22,356 nt of DNA, taken from the IMG/VR virus record IMGVR_UViG_3300042554_002262, positions 1-22,356 of that record. One strand, written 5' to 3'. Below the pieces are notes generated by a model. That model was not told the DNA's origin. It ran no database searches and saw only the letters and a program-made list of their open reading frames with translations. A program made the translations under genes and the position numbers. The stretch comes from a virus. Positions 9,243 to 18,800 of the stretch are shown here, piece after piece (the first letter of the stretch is position 1; each line of letters starts with the position of its first letter).

Positions 9243-12200
9243 TTATGCTATTATATTGAGTTGTCCTGCTGTAATTGCGCTGATAATTTGTACATTGTCA
9301 ACTGTGGCAGCACTGACTAAAATTTCATTTGCTTCGGCATTGATCTGATATAAGGTACCAAAACTGGCCAATTCTGCTGCCGGGACGATCACAACGCTAC
9401 TGACATTAGGGCTTAGTGCAGAATGCAAATATGCACTAAGTTCACTAAAGTAAAAAGTTTCGCCAAATTCCCAGTTTGATATGTCAAAATAAGTGTTAAT
9501 TGCGGTAATCACCTGGCTCTTTACATCATTGTCACTAATATTGACATTTGGATTTTTAACAACTTTGAATGTTGCTCTCAAACTATCCTCGGCTTTGTTT
9601 CCAAATAATGGTTTAAATTTAGCAGGATTATAAATTATGCTGTCACTAATTGTTTTAAAGTTTTCAATTGATCCAAACTCTGTTCTCAATTCGTCGCTGG
9701 TTGGCGCCACAGGTTCCTGCACTCTATTTGTTGGATCTGTTATATGAGCGTAATATTGGTCACTGTAGCTTCTAGTGAGAATATAAAAATCTATTAGATT
9801 ATTAGGACTTGGGTCTATTCTTCGACTATTAGGAGCATTATGAGTGTATTGAAACATAAGATTCTGTCTACCAACTTTGGCAATATAATCGGTCAGTAAA
9901 GTTAGTGTTGCTCCGTTTGATCTAAAAAATTTATCTTCAGTGAAGGCATAAAATACCGTTGACGGTGGGTACAGAGTAATATTATTAATTACTTCTGTTT
10001 CTGTTGGATACGAAGACACGATGCTGGCTTGATCTACTGGGTCGTACTTTACAAAATTAAACTGATCTACGGCTCTAACAAAAAATACGAATTTATTTTC
10101 TGGGTTAGTGGTAGGTGCTACTAGATTGCTAAACAAATCAGGATCGTCAGGCACTTCATCTAGATTGTCATCTGGGAAAGTGACGTAGACTTTTCTATTG
10201 TCTTCGAATCCGTCAGACTCCACTACTCTGTTCCATATTCTATAAATTTGACTATAAAATATACTGTTTGAATTGTCGGGCTGAGTGTTTGTGCGTAAAA
10301 TCTTGATAGCATCTAGTCTTGTAGTTGCTGTTTTACTATCATACACTTTCACATCAGGGTCATAATAAAATCTAGTTTCTTTTGTGCTTTGGAAATAATA
10401 ATTTACTCCTCTACTGGTGACAGTGTATTCTTGATTGGCAAAGACAAATTTTAAAAACCAACTGTTGTCTAATCCAGTGCCCGATGTATTACCAGCATTA
10501 GTTAAACTAAAGACACCAGACCCTAGATTTGCTGCATCCACTATGGTCCATAATTTATTAACTACATCGTATCTCAGACCAAATGTCTTATAACTTAAAA
10601 TATTATTAATCACTTCAGTGGTCAATGCAGCTGACCAAGAATTGGCAAACACCGGAATAACTTGACTTATTTCTGCACCGGTAGGTACATTAACACTCAA
10701 AACTGCATTGCCCACACCAGGAGTTGGGTACGAAATTATACTGGCCCACAATGTGGTTCGTTGATTTTCTGTTTCTGGTGAACCTGTCTGCAATTGATTT
10801 TGTGCATCAAAATACTGTCCAGCTGGTGCATCAAATTGAACTAGAGCTCCTTGTGTCAGATAGATATAACTTGATGCCCCAAACGTGCCGGTGCTGCGGC
10901 CGCCGCTGAATGATGTACGAGACCATGTTCCTGTTGGGGTATATCGTGTTGCTGTTTTATAATACAGATGTCTGGTAGGAATTTTGGCAATTAACGGCAA
11001 AACTAAATTTTGCACTACAAAATTAACTTCGCTGCTGCTAGTAAATTGGAAAGTTTCTATTTCAGACGAATCTTCGCTATAGATAATTCCGTCTTCGGCA
11101 AAAATATTTGTACTAGAATATTTTCCGGTAGCATCAACTACATCTAAAAATCTACTGACTCCAGAACTGGATCTATTAACTGCTTTAATTTTTAATATAT
11201 TACTGAAAGTGGTAAAAGGTAAAACATTGTAGTCTTCACCAGTGACCATTCTGTTCTGCGTGTAGTACTGTTGTGGTGCTTTGGTTCTAATGTCTTCTAG
11301 TGTTTCTCTAGCCACAGCGTTAGTGACTGTGTATTGTAAACTTGCACGAATAGACAATGTTTCTGCGCGACCGGTTCTTCCTCGATAAGGAATCGAAACT
11401 GTCACAGCACTCATTTCTTCTGGTGTTATTTTGTAAGTTTGATTATTGCTTACTCTATAATATAGTCTAAAATTACCAGTTGGTATATTAGTAAATGATC
11501 CGTCTCCAAATACCAAATCAATTTGATCATTTGCTCTAGAACTGACACTGTATAAATTTCTGTCAGCAGTGTTGTTATAAATTACATTGATTCCGTTTAC
11601 TGCTGGTACCTGTGTCCACAATGTGGTTGGATTGCCAGCCGAGCTCAACGAGTACAGCCAAATATCAGTGTTATTAATATTGTCAAAATTGACATTAACT
11701 ATACGATTTGGTAAACTTTCTGTGATCGTAAAATCAAGATTTTTTAATTCGCCCTGTTTAAAGTAAAAAAAGTATCCGGTATTATTTGATCCGTTGCCTT
11801 GGTTATCGTTTCTGTAAAGAAAGTTAAACACACCGCTAGGAGCAGGATCTTTTTCATAGATAAAAGTTTTGTCAGCTGAAGTAGGGCTTATTATTTCAAA
11901 CGGGTATGTGACACCTGCAATACTAGCAGTGTACGGTTGTACTGGTATCAGACCATTTAACAGATCAATTGCGTATTCGTCGGTTTTTACTCCACTAAGA
12001 GTTTTAGTAGCACCAGGTTTACCAATGGCCTGTGTGCTCACTAGAGCTGCATTGAGTACTGTGGTAAACTGTTCTAGCCAGTTTTCGTTGGTACTATCGT
12101 TCCAATTAACTAATTGATTGCTTAAATTGGTACCTGTACTGTCGTATACGATTTCTGTTGTGCTGACATTTTGAAACTTAAGATATCCACCAGCCGGTAA

Positions 12201-12533
12201 ACTTCTTTTTGGATTATAGCTAACTAATTTTGCTAACTTTAGTATACTGTCTCTACGTTCGGCTGTATCTAAAAAATTCTCTCTAGCATTAAGATCTGTT
12301 CTAAAAGCCAAACTTTGTCCTAGAAACGCTATAAGATCTATAAGTGCAACATATTCAGAACTTTCAGTGAAATCGTTAAAATCTTCAGGATAATAAGTAC
12401 GCAAGTATTCAATCATGCTCTTGCGTAAAGTTTCAAAATCAAAGCTTTGGAAATCAGCTTCTCTAAAAGTCTGATAGATCTTAGTCCAGTCTTGCCGAGC
12501 TAATAAACTAGTTTGTCTTGTTGTAATCGCCAT
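9243..12533 (-). CDS. 6: Baseplate wedge protein gp6
   Basis: 1096 residues. The N terminus (RQDWTKIYQTFREADFQSF, then an acidic segment ending ALIDLIAFLGQSLAFRTDLN and ARENFLDTAERRDSILKLAK) is the conserved opening of T4-type gp6. A central segment around QQYYTQNRMVTGEDYNVLPF matches the conserved gp6/gpJ-like core. The C-terminal segment (residues about 990-1070, with INTYFDISNWEFGETFYFSE) resembles the conserved end shared with gpJ-type baseplate proteins. In T4, gp6 dimers join the six wedges into a ring around the hub and drive the baseplate shape change. This version is much longer than T4 gp6 (about 660 residues); the extra length appears to be interior. The ATG has AAGGT 7 bases upstream and its own late-promoter-like element. 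gp25 precedes it, as expected since gp25 and gp6 bind each other in the wedge. Confidence 0.9.
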   Translation of the reverse strand: MAITTRQTSLLARQDWTKIYQTFREADFQSFDFETLRKSMIEYLRTYYPEDFNDFTESSEYVALIDLIAFLGQSLAFRTDLNARENFLDTAERRDSILKLAKLVSYNPKRSLPAGGYLKFQNVSTTEIVYDSTGTNLSNQLVNWNDSTNENWLEQFTTVLNAALVSTQAIGKPGATKTLSGVKTDEYAIDLLNGLIPVQPYTASIAGVTYPFEIISPTSADKTFIYEKDPAPSGVFNFLYRNDNQGNGSNNTGYFFYFKQGELKNLDFTITESLPNRIVNVNFDNINNTDIWLYSLSSAGNPTTLWTQVPAVNGINVIYNNTADRNLYSVSSRANDQIDLVFGDGSFTNIPTGNFRLYYRVSNNQTYKITPEEMSAVTVSIPYRGRTGRAETLSIRASLQYTVTNAVARETLEDIRTKAPQQYYTQNRMVTGEDYNVLPFTTFSNILKIKAVNRSSSGVSRFLDVVDATGKYSSTNIFAEDGIIYSEDSSEIETFQFTSSSEVNFVVQNLVLPLIAKIPTRHLYYKTATRYTPTGTWSRTSFSGGRSTGTFGASSYIYLTQGALVQFDAPAGQYFDAQNQLQTGSPETENQRTTLWASIISYPTPGVGNAVLSVNVPTGAEISQVIPVFANSWSAALTTEVINNILSYKTFGLRYDVVNKLWTIVDAANLGSGVFSLTNAGNTSGTGLDNSWFLKFVFANQEYTVTSRGVNYYFQSTKETRFYYDPDVKVYDSKTATTRLDAIKILRTNTQPDNSNSIFYSQIYRIWNRVVESDGFEDNRKVYVTFPDDNLDEVPDDPDLFSNLVAPTTNPENKFVFFVRAVDQFNFVKYDPVDQASIVSSYPTETEVINNITLYPPSTVFYAFTEDKFFRSNGATLTLLTDYIAKVGRQNLMFQYTHNAPNSRRIDPSPNNLIDFYILTRSYSDQYYAHITDPTNRVQEPVAPTSDELRTEFGSIENFKTISDSIIYNPAKFKPLFGNKAEDSLRATFKVVKNPNVNISDNDVKSQVITAINTYFDISNWEFGETFYFSELSAYLHSALSPNVSSVVIVPAAELASFGTLYQINAEANEILVSAATVDNVQIISAITAGQLNIIA

Positions 12534-12551
12534 AGTCTATACCTTATTCAG

Positions 12552-12559
12552 TATTTATG
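12552..12559 (-). promoter_or_regulatory. T4-type late promoter candidate for gp6
   Basis: The minus strand reads CATAAATA here, close to the T4 late promoter TATAAATA. Transcription would begin about 6 bases downstream, near 12546, giving a leader of about 13 bases that carries AAGGT (12541-12545) before the gp6 ATG. It lies in the 46-base gap between gp25 and gp6. Confidence 0.6.
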
Positions 12560-12579
12560 GCAAATAAAAAGTGGTATTA

Positions 12580-12960
12580 TTATGATACTGCAAGGTTATT
12601 GGTATTTGAATTAAATGTCAACAGCAGTTGTTCTGAATAATTCCCAGGTAAAAAAGTTAATTCTACTTGTATTTGCAGTCCGTGTTCAAATTCATCCAAA
12701 ATAACATTATTCACTTGTAGTCTTGGGTCATAGCTGACTATTCTTCTTACATCTTCTACGATAGTTGATTTTACATCAGCTGTTAACGGCTCGTATAGCA
12801 TGTTCCAGATTATGCTTCCAAAATCTGGATTCATTAGCTTTTGACCTTTACGTATACTAAAATGATTTATAAGGTCGCGTTTGACTAATTCAGCGTCAGT
12901 GAGGCGAAATTTTTTGACCTGATTTATTGTGCTAAAGCCTCTATATCTAGTGTTTGCCAT
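12580..12960 (-). CDS. 25: Baseplate wedge protein gp25
   Basis: 126 residues, close to T4 gp25 (132). It has the family layout: an N-terminal segment ending in a K/R-rich stretch, then RKGQKLMNPDFGSIIWNMLY followed by EPLT (the conserved NPDFG...EPL motif), a helix (ADVKSTIVEDVRRIVSYDPR), and a final beta region with VQVELTFLPG-like strands. Gp25 is the most conserved contractile-tail wedge protein, related to TssE of type VI secretion; it binds gp6 and initiates the sheath at the baseplate. No Shine-Dalgarno sequence is visible before the ATG. Instead an AATAAATA element ends 5 bases before it, which makes a leaderless transcript possible. The upstream gene ends 18 bases away, so read-through transcription is also likely. 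Confidence 0.92.
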   Translation of the reverse strand: MANTRYRGFSTINQVKKFRLTDAELVKRDLINHFSIRKGQKLMNPDFGSIIWNMLYEPLTADVKSTIVEDVRRIVSYDPRLQVNNVILDEFEHGLQIQVELTFLPGNYSEQLLLTFNSNTNNLAVS

Positions 12961-12965
12961 ATTAA

Positions 12966-12973
12966 TATTTATT
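12966..12973 (-). promoter_or_regulatory. T4-type late promoter candidate for gp25
   Basis: AATAAATA on the minus strand in the 18-base gap before gp25. By T4 late promoter spacing, the start site would fall about 6 bases after the element, at or next to the A of the gp25 ATG (12960). The sequence is short and AT-rich, so chance occurrence cannot be excluded. Confidence 0.5.
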
Positions 12974-12978
12974 GGTAA

Positions 12979-14268
12979 TTAAGGTAAGGATTCAGTTGAA
13001 ACATCGGCACCTAAATTTTGCACAGCAAAACGACCAGCATTGTAAAATAATGATCCCGGTCTGCCTTTACTGTCTTTTTCTTTACCTTTTTGGCGCCAAT
13101 CCTTTGCTTTGGTAGCCGGTAAACTGTTCGAAAAGTCGTCGCCTGATGCTTTGAGTTTACTGACGTCAACTTTGGCTGCTGCTGTTTTGAGTTGTTTCGC
13201 TGACCCTTGTAAGGTGGGATCCAGTGCTGCTTTTACGCTTTCTGTTGTTTTTGTTGCAGTATCAGTGATAGTGGGTATACCAGTTACTGCTTGTTTATCA
13301 ATTGACGCTCCACCTTTTCCTACAGAAATTTTTGGTAATGCAGACTGCAAGCCCTGTGCTACAGAACTAATTCCGCTTTCTACCAGTTTTTGAGCGGCTT
13401 GAATTGGTGCTGCTGCGGTGTTTAAAAGTCCTCCAAGTGACCCAGCAAGACCCGAAGTAGCCGATTGTAAACCGCTTGTGTCTGTACCCATTAGCCCAGT
13501 AATCGATGATAATCCTTGCTGCAAGCTTGGATTCGCATCTTGGAACTGATACGACACTGCCAATATTCCTGCTACTACTTCTTTTGTATCATATTCTTTA
13601 ATTGCGCCAGATTTAATACAGGCATTGTATTGATTTAACAAAAACTTTTCCATTATGCGATCCTGTACGTTCACATCAAATGTAAACTCAAATTCTGACG
13701 TTACTCCATCTTTACCAGTAAAGGCTGCACCGTTAGAAAATTTATAACCGTAATTGATTAGTGTTTTGTTATGTACTGCGTATCGCCCAATTCGAGGAGA
13801 TTGATTGTATGTGCTATCGTTATTGGTTTCCATAAAAGCAATTTGCACCATTATGGCTTTTATATCACTTTCCCTTAATTGAGGAATTGTTGATTTTACT
13901 TTTGGAGTCGGAGCTCCAATTGGTGCAGCTGGATCATCAAGAAGTTCTCTTGGTGCGCCTTGACTAAAAGGATCTTGCCTAGCTTGCTCAGGTCCAAGAT
14001 TATTTGACTGCGATTTGGCCTGTTGGCCAGCAGCAGCACTGGGTTTACCAGTATCACCAGTGACTGAAGAATTGACAGCGTTTAAATTTGCTTTGATCCC
14101 GGCAGGCAAGTTGTCTGCCGCAGTTAATACAGTAGAAGCATTAATTCCGCCAGATTGAAACGCACTAAACATAGCCGCTGCTGTGCTTGCTCCTGCTTTT
14201 ACTTCAGCGTTGGCTTTGGGATTGCTTGAGACTGTTCGATTAACAAATTCTGTTACGTTAATGGGCAT
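12979..14268 (-). CDS. Baseplate/hub-associated protein with possible lysozyme-like domain
   Basis: 429 residues. Residues 1-125 are low-complexity and rich in A, S, N and G. A compact segment at about 131-245 begins LRESDIKAIMVQIAFMETNN and continues RIGRYAVHNKTLINYGYKFS, a pattern like the ESGG...GRYQ...L region of lysozyme/transglycosylase-like domains in phage virion proteins. E147 sits where the catalytic glutamate would be, and residues 228-245 (KEVVAGILAVSYQF) resemble the later helix of that fold. Residues 250-330 are A/G/S-rich, and the C-terminal part is K/A-rich. The gene follows the gp5-like gene by 2 bases, and AGGAAG (14276-14281) lies 7 bases before the ATG. Its role could be local cell-wall digestion at the tail tip, or a purely structural hub role. 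The enzymatic assignment is inference; without it this is an unrecognised virion protein. Confidence 0.55.
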   Translation of the reverse strand: MPINVTEFVNRTVSSNPKANAEVKAGASTAAAMFSAFQSGGINASTVLTAADNLPAGIKANLNAVNSSVTGDTGKPSAAAGQQAKSQSNNLGPEQARQDPFSQGAPRELLDDPAAPIGAPTPKVKSTIPQLRESDIKAIMVQIAFMETNNDSTYNQSPRIGRYAVHNKTLINYGYKFSNGAAFTGKDGVTSEFEFTFDVNVQDRIMEKFLLNQYNACIKSGAIKEYDTKEVVAGILAVSYQFQDANPSLQQGLSSITGLMGTDTSGLQSATSGLAGSLGGLLNTAAAPIQAAQKLVESGISSVAQGLQSALPKISVGKGGASIDKQAVTGIPTITDTATKTTESVKAALDPTLQGSAKQLKTAAAKVDVSKLKASGDDFSNSLPATKAKDWRQKGKEKDSKGRPGSLFYNAGRFAVQNLGADVSTESLP

Positions 14269-14270
14269 AA

Positions 14271-15872
14271 TTATTCTTCCTGATTTCTAGCAGGTTCTAC
14301 TAGACCGCTATTTAATTTTTTCTTGCCAGTCTCTCTAGTCCACGGTTCGTGTGTTGGTGTAAAAGGAGCAACGCTTGATAGACCGCTTTGACTGTCTACT
14401 ACCCAACGTTTGGTATCTACATCGAATCTTACGTTTCGTTGTTGATACAGTTCCATTGGGGGATTGATCTGCGGCTCCACCGGTGTAGTAGCATTGGGTA
14501 CAACTTTACCTGCGGTATTGATATAAACTTGATCTCCACCTTTGAACCATAATTCTCCATTGGCCACTTTCCATCCACTGGTAGCACCAGAACTGATTGT
14601 GGTTTTACCTGAGGTTGTTAAAGTGAAACTGCTGCTTTTGACATTAAACAGTCCTGCTGTTTCTAAACTAGCGTTTAGTGCTCTGATGTCAAGACTACCA
14701 CCACTACGAACACCAACGACCCCGGCATTTATATTGTACAAATCTTTAGCTGTAATTAGTTGTAAAGCAGTTTGCGATTCTATAGATGCTCCAGCATACA
14801 TTCTTAGACTAGAACCTGCGTTGATGTTCACATTACCGTCAGCATGAAAGTTTAAATCCATCTCAGATCTAATATTCAAACTGTCTCCACTGTAAATGTT
14901 AATACTGCCTTTGGGGGTAAATTCCAACCAAGCAGTTCCTTTGTTGTTAATGATATACAACACTTCATTGGTATCATTTAATAATATTTGATGTCCACCA
15001 GCTGAACGCAATCTGACCAGTTGACTATCTCCATACAAATCACCGTCATCCATTACAAATGTATGGCCGCCCCGGCGCTCTGTTGGTTTCCAATCACTGA
15101 TTTTTTCTCCTTGATTACCAAGTTTTAGAGCCTCGTCCAATGTCTCTTTGTCTGGGTATTTGTCGGTTAGATCAGGAAATCCTCTACCAGGAGTACTGAA
15201 TCCAAACACTCTACTAGGAGATTCTCTAGTGCTTGCACTGGTAATTGTTCCTCTGTCGGGGTCTGTTTCTAATCCTTGCTGAATAACAATGTTTGACTGA
15301 TAGGTATGAAGAACTCTGTCTAGTAGTAAATAGTCTTGCCGTCTGCTTCTTTCTTTACTTTCTAAATTTACTTCGCTCGCTGGCAAAAAAACATCAGTGG
15401 ACGGAATATCTCTATTTAAACCAAAACTAGAGTCTACTGTGTACGCAATCGGCCTAATGGGTCTCGCTATACCAGGAACCATGTGTGTAGATTCTGTATT
15501 TTGAACGCAAGCAAACCAGTATCCTCTACTGATATCACCGTTCACAAAAGTAATCAGAACATGATTTTCAAGATCAGGCGGAACTGCCCAAAATCCATAA
15601 GTTTGTGACTCCGTACCAAAAGTGTTTGGATCTTCTACTCCTGGTTTACCAACGGTACTGCCAAAAAATGGACTTGCATAACTCACAGTTATGTAAGGCC
15701 CAGTTTCCTCAGCACTTAATTCAGCAATCCACACCTCTAGTCTACCTTGTCTGGTAGGATCTACATTGTTTTTTACTATTCCAATATAAGGACCTGGATC
15801 AATTTTGATTCCGGGGGTTGCATCCTTGTCGTAGGAAGGATTGACTTTTTTGGGATTGATTGAATCTGCCAT
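14271..15872 (-). CDS. 5: Baseplate hub/tail spike protein gp5-like (OB-fold plus beta-helix, no lysozyme domain)
   Basis: 533 residues. Residues about 24-125 form a phage baseplate OB-fold (GPYIGIVKNNVDPTRQGRLE, then YGFWAVPPDLENHVLITFVN and GYWFACV), as in gp5, gpV and VgrG. Residues about 268-310 (GGHTFVMDDGD, LVRLRSAGGHQILLNDT) lead into repeating short beta strands at 315-450 (SINIYSGDSLNIRSEMDLNF and onward), the triple-stranded beta-helix needle. T4 gp5 (575 residues) has a lysozyme domain between OB-fold and needle. Here the linker at 130-265 shows no lysozyme motif. The protein probably forms the trimeric membrane-piercing spike. The C-terminal tail after about 455 is proline-rich and charged. 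The ATG follows the preceding gene by 1 base; only a weak AGG (15884-15886) lies upstream. Confidence 0.82.
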   Translation of the reverse strand: MADSINPKKVNPSYDKDATPGIKIDPGPYIGIVKNNVDPTRQGRLEVWIAELSAEETGPYITVSYASPFFGSTVGKPGVEDPNTFGTESQTYGFWAVPPDLENHVLITFVNGDISRGYWFACVQNTESTHMVPGIARPIRPIAYTVDSSFGLNRDIPSTDVFLPASEVNLESKERSRRQDYLLLDRVLHTYQSNIVIQQGLETDPDRGTITSASTRESPSRVFGFSTPGRGFPDLTDKYPDKETLDEALKLGNQGEKISDWKPTERRGGHTFVMDDGDLYGDSQLVRLRSAGGHQILLNDTNEVLYIINNKGTAWLEFTPKGSINIYSGDSLNIRSEMDLNFHADGNVNINAGSSLRMYAGASIESQTALQLITAKDLYNINAGVVGVRSGGSLDIRALNASLETAGLFNVKSSSFTLTTSGKTTISSGATSGWKVANGELWFKGGDQVYINTAGKVVPNATTPVEPQINPPMELYQQRNVRFDVDTKRWVVDSQSGLSSVAPFTPTHEPWTRETGKKKLNSGLVEPARNQEE

Positions 15873-15873
15873 T

Positions 15874-18800
15874 TTATGCTATACCTGTCCTTTTTACTGT
15901 TTCTATTCGCTCTGCCACTGATTGAGAGAATTCTGTTGTTTGCTTTTGTAATCTTGATAGACGAGTTAACAGTGTTAGTTTCTGCCGACTTTGATCGCTG
16001 CCTACTTCTGTCTGTGTATTAAATGTGCTTATAGCCAATTGTGAAATTTGATTTGCTTGCTCTTTAAATATAACCAGTAAAGCTTCACGCAAGGCAATTA
16101 CTTTGTCGGCTTTTTCTGACGCACTCAATGTGTTGTCGTTTCTAATTCTAGTCAATTCTGCGTTAAAGGCTGGTGTCTGTACAGCTCTAGCTTCTACTAG
16201 ATCGTTTATTTCTGCTTCGTTTTGATCAAGCACCAGCCTAGGATCCGCTGGCGCTTTTTCCTGTGGTGCTATTGCAGGTGCATCATTAACATTGCTTGGT
16301 GCTGCTTGTGTAGGTTGCGTTGCAGTGGCTACTGTTCCTTCACCTGGGAACGACGCTACTGGATTGGTTGGTGCTTCAGCTGCTGCTTCTTTTAGTCTTG
16401 TCTGTTCATTGGTTGCTACCTGGCCGCCATCCGTTCCAACCACTTCCGCGGCAGGTGCTGGTGCAGGAGTAGGTGTTGTTGTTTCTGTTTGTGCCACTTG
16501 CGTTTTAAGTTCTACCTTGGGAGTTGACTGAGGTATATCCTCGTAAAACAAATCGTCTGGCATTTTGACCAATTCAAGTGTTTGTTCAAACTTTCCTCTG
16601 TTAAATTCACTTTTTACTTTTAGTAATTTATAAACTCCGCTAAATGTAGAATCAGTCATTCTGCCATTGGACAGTTTTATTTGCTTGTTGGTAATTCCAG
16701 TAGCATCGTCAATATCAACAGCACTTTTAATCAGTAATTGAACAAAAACTTGCTCTTGATCAAATAATATTTGTCCAGTGCTGGGATTGATTGGAACTGT
16801 TTCTTCGCTGTCCACTGTAGTTTTGCTAGACGTATTGTAGGCCTGATATGCAGGGCTCATAGGATTGTAATATATGTCGTCCTGTTTTATAAATGCAGGA
16901 TCACCTATAATACGCAATTGAACATTAAGATTATCTCCACGACTTGAAGTATAAATGCTGTCAGCAACGTCTGCCACTGCACTGGTATTTTTTTTAGAGC
17001 TGCTGTTTACTTGTCCAGTTCCTTTTTTATTAACCCCTCTTGCTTGTATTGTGGTAGTTAAATTATTTGTTCTTACAGGATTGTTCTTAGTTAGATCAGG
17101 GTCTCTAACGTCGTTATTAGCATCTTTATTTGGATCCACATAGCTCGATGTGGTCGCGGTTTTATTATCTTGGTACGCGGTAATTGAAGTATAGTACAAA
17201 CTGTCAAAATCTATATCTAAGCTTGTTATGTCTTGATTTAGTCCTGTGTACAAATAGTTGTAGGATCTAACAATTTTACTTTTACCTATTTTAGTTTTAG
17301 CAAAATCTGGGTGATATGCATTGGCTGCTCGATAAGGAAGAATAGTATAAACAACTTGTTTGCTATAAGCATTTCTACTGAAATCAAAATTCAACAGATA
17401 CACCTGAGGTATAATCTTGTACCAATCTAAAAATTTATATCGATTAAGCTCGGCTTCTGCTTCTCTTAGTTCTCTGGTCAGTTGTTCTCTATCAATGTTT
17501 ACTTGATTGGCATCGTTTAATAAGTTGCTTCTATTAGCAATTATTCCTCTGTTTTTTTCAATTGCTTCTTTGGCCGTTTTGACTTGTCCCCCAATATATT
17601 CACTACTCTGCATTATTCTGTCAATCAGCTGAACAATATTGGTGCCTGGATTGATATTGAATCCTTGTTTTGTTTTGCCGGTGAGTGTAGGCGAATTACG
17701 TATCGAAGCGTTCATTGCTTCAACAGGATTGGTCATTGGAATCTTGCTTGCCTCAGCAAAGTCTGCGTCTACAATTTTGCTTTTTTTAATCTTCTCATCT
17801 GGAATATTAAAAGCTATCAAGGAAGGTGGAAAAGCAAAAGTTTTATTAAATCCTGCGACTCCGCGCATAAAAGTATTATAGCCAGCTGGATAACTTTTAG
17901 TTGCATAGTCAAATCCTGCTCGTAATCTATTTCTTTCTTCATTGAGTTCGGCGATCGTGGGCTTTGTGCCTTGATTTTTATTTGCTTGATCTGCTGCCCA
18001 TTTGTTAAGTTCGCTTTCTACACGCTGTTCGTTTTGTGCTACTTCAGGAGAAAATATTTTTGCTATTTCGCTTCCGCTATCAAAAAATTCTCCTATTGTT
18101 CCAGCCTGCACACTTAAAACCACAGGCAATGATGCTACAGTGTCTTGAAATGCCACATGATTAAAAGGCATGGCTCTACATCTATACTCAGTACCTCCTG
18201 TGCCAGGTTTAATTTTCATTTCAGCTATTTTGATTGCTAGACGTTTTCTATCAATTCTAATACTTTTAGATTTGGCTTCGTCAACATTAGACAAAAAATC
18301 AATTTCTAATAGATAAGGCTGATCAATATAATTAGGACTGTTAACCGGAGGCATGCTGCATGCACTTTGCAATCTATCTAGCAGGGTCATTCCATATGGT
18401 TCTACTATGGTAAAACTTATTTCTACTGCATTACTGGCTTTGGTTTTTGCATTTAGTCCAACAACAGTTGTTAGATTTAAATTTTCTATAAAAAAATCTT
18501 CTTGAAAATCTGGGTGGCGGCCACTGGCTTCTTTGCCAGTACGTACCATAGCAAACTCGGGTGCGTTAGGAAATCCTCCTCCGCTGCTTATTAATACATA
18601 CTGCGGATTAAATGTGTCCGGTCTGTCAGAGAGCGCAGCATAATCGTCTGCTGACAGCAGATACAGAGTAAGCCTGTAGGTAGAGCTTGTATAATCATGT
18701 AAAACATTTTTCTTGGCTGGTGCCAATCTGACAGATAATTCTTTTTGCTTTTGATTATCTGTTTGATTAGTAGAAGCTTGCTTGTTTTTACTAGTGGTGC

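Noticed and set aside
12561-12600. A possible terminator between gp25 and gp6 (weak GTAT/ATAC stem followed by a T-run on the minus strand)
   Set aside because: The stem is only about 4 base pairs, all weak, and it overlaps the gp25 stop. It is not convincing as an intrinsic terminator.
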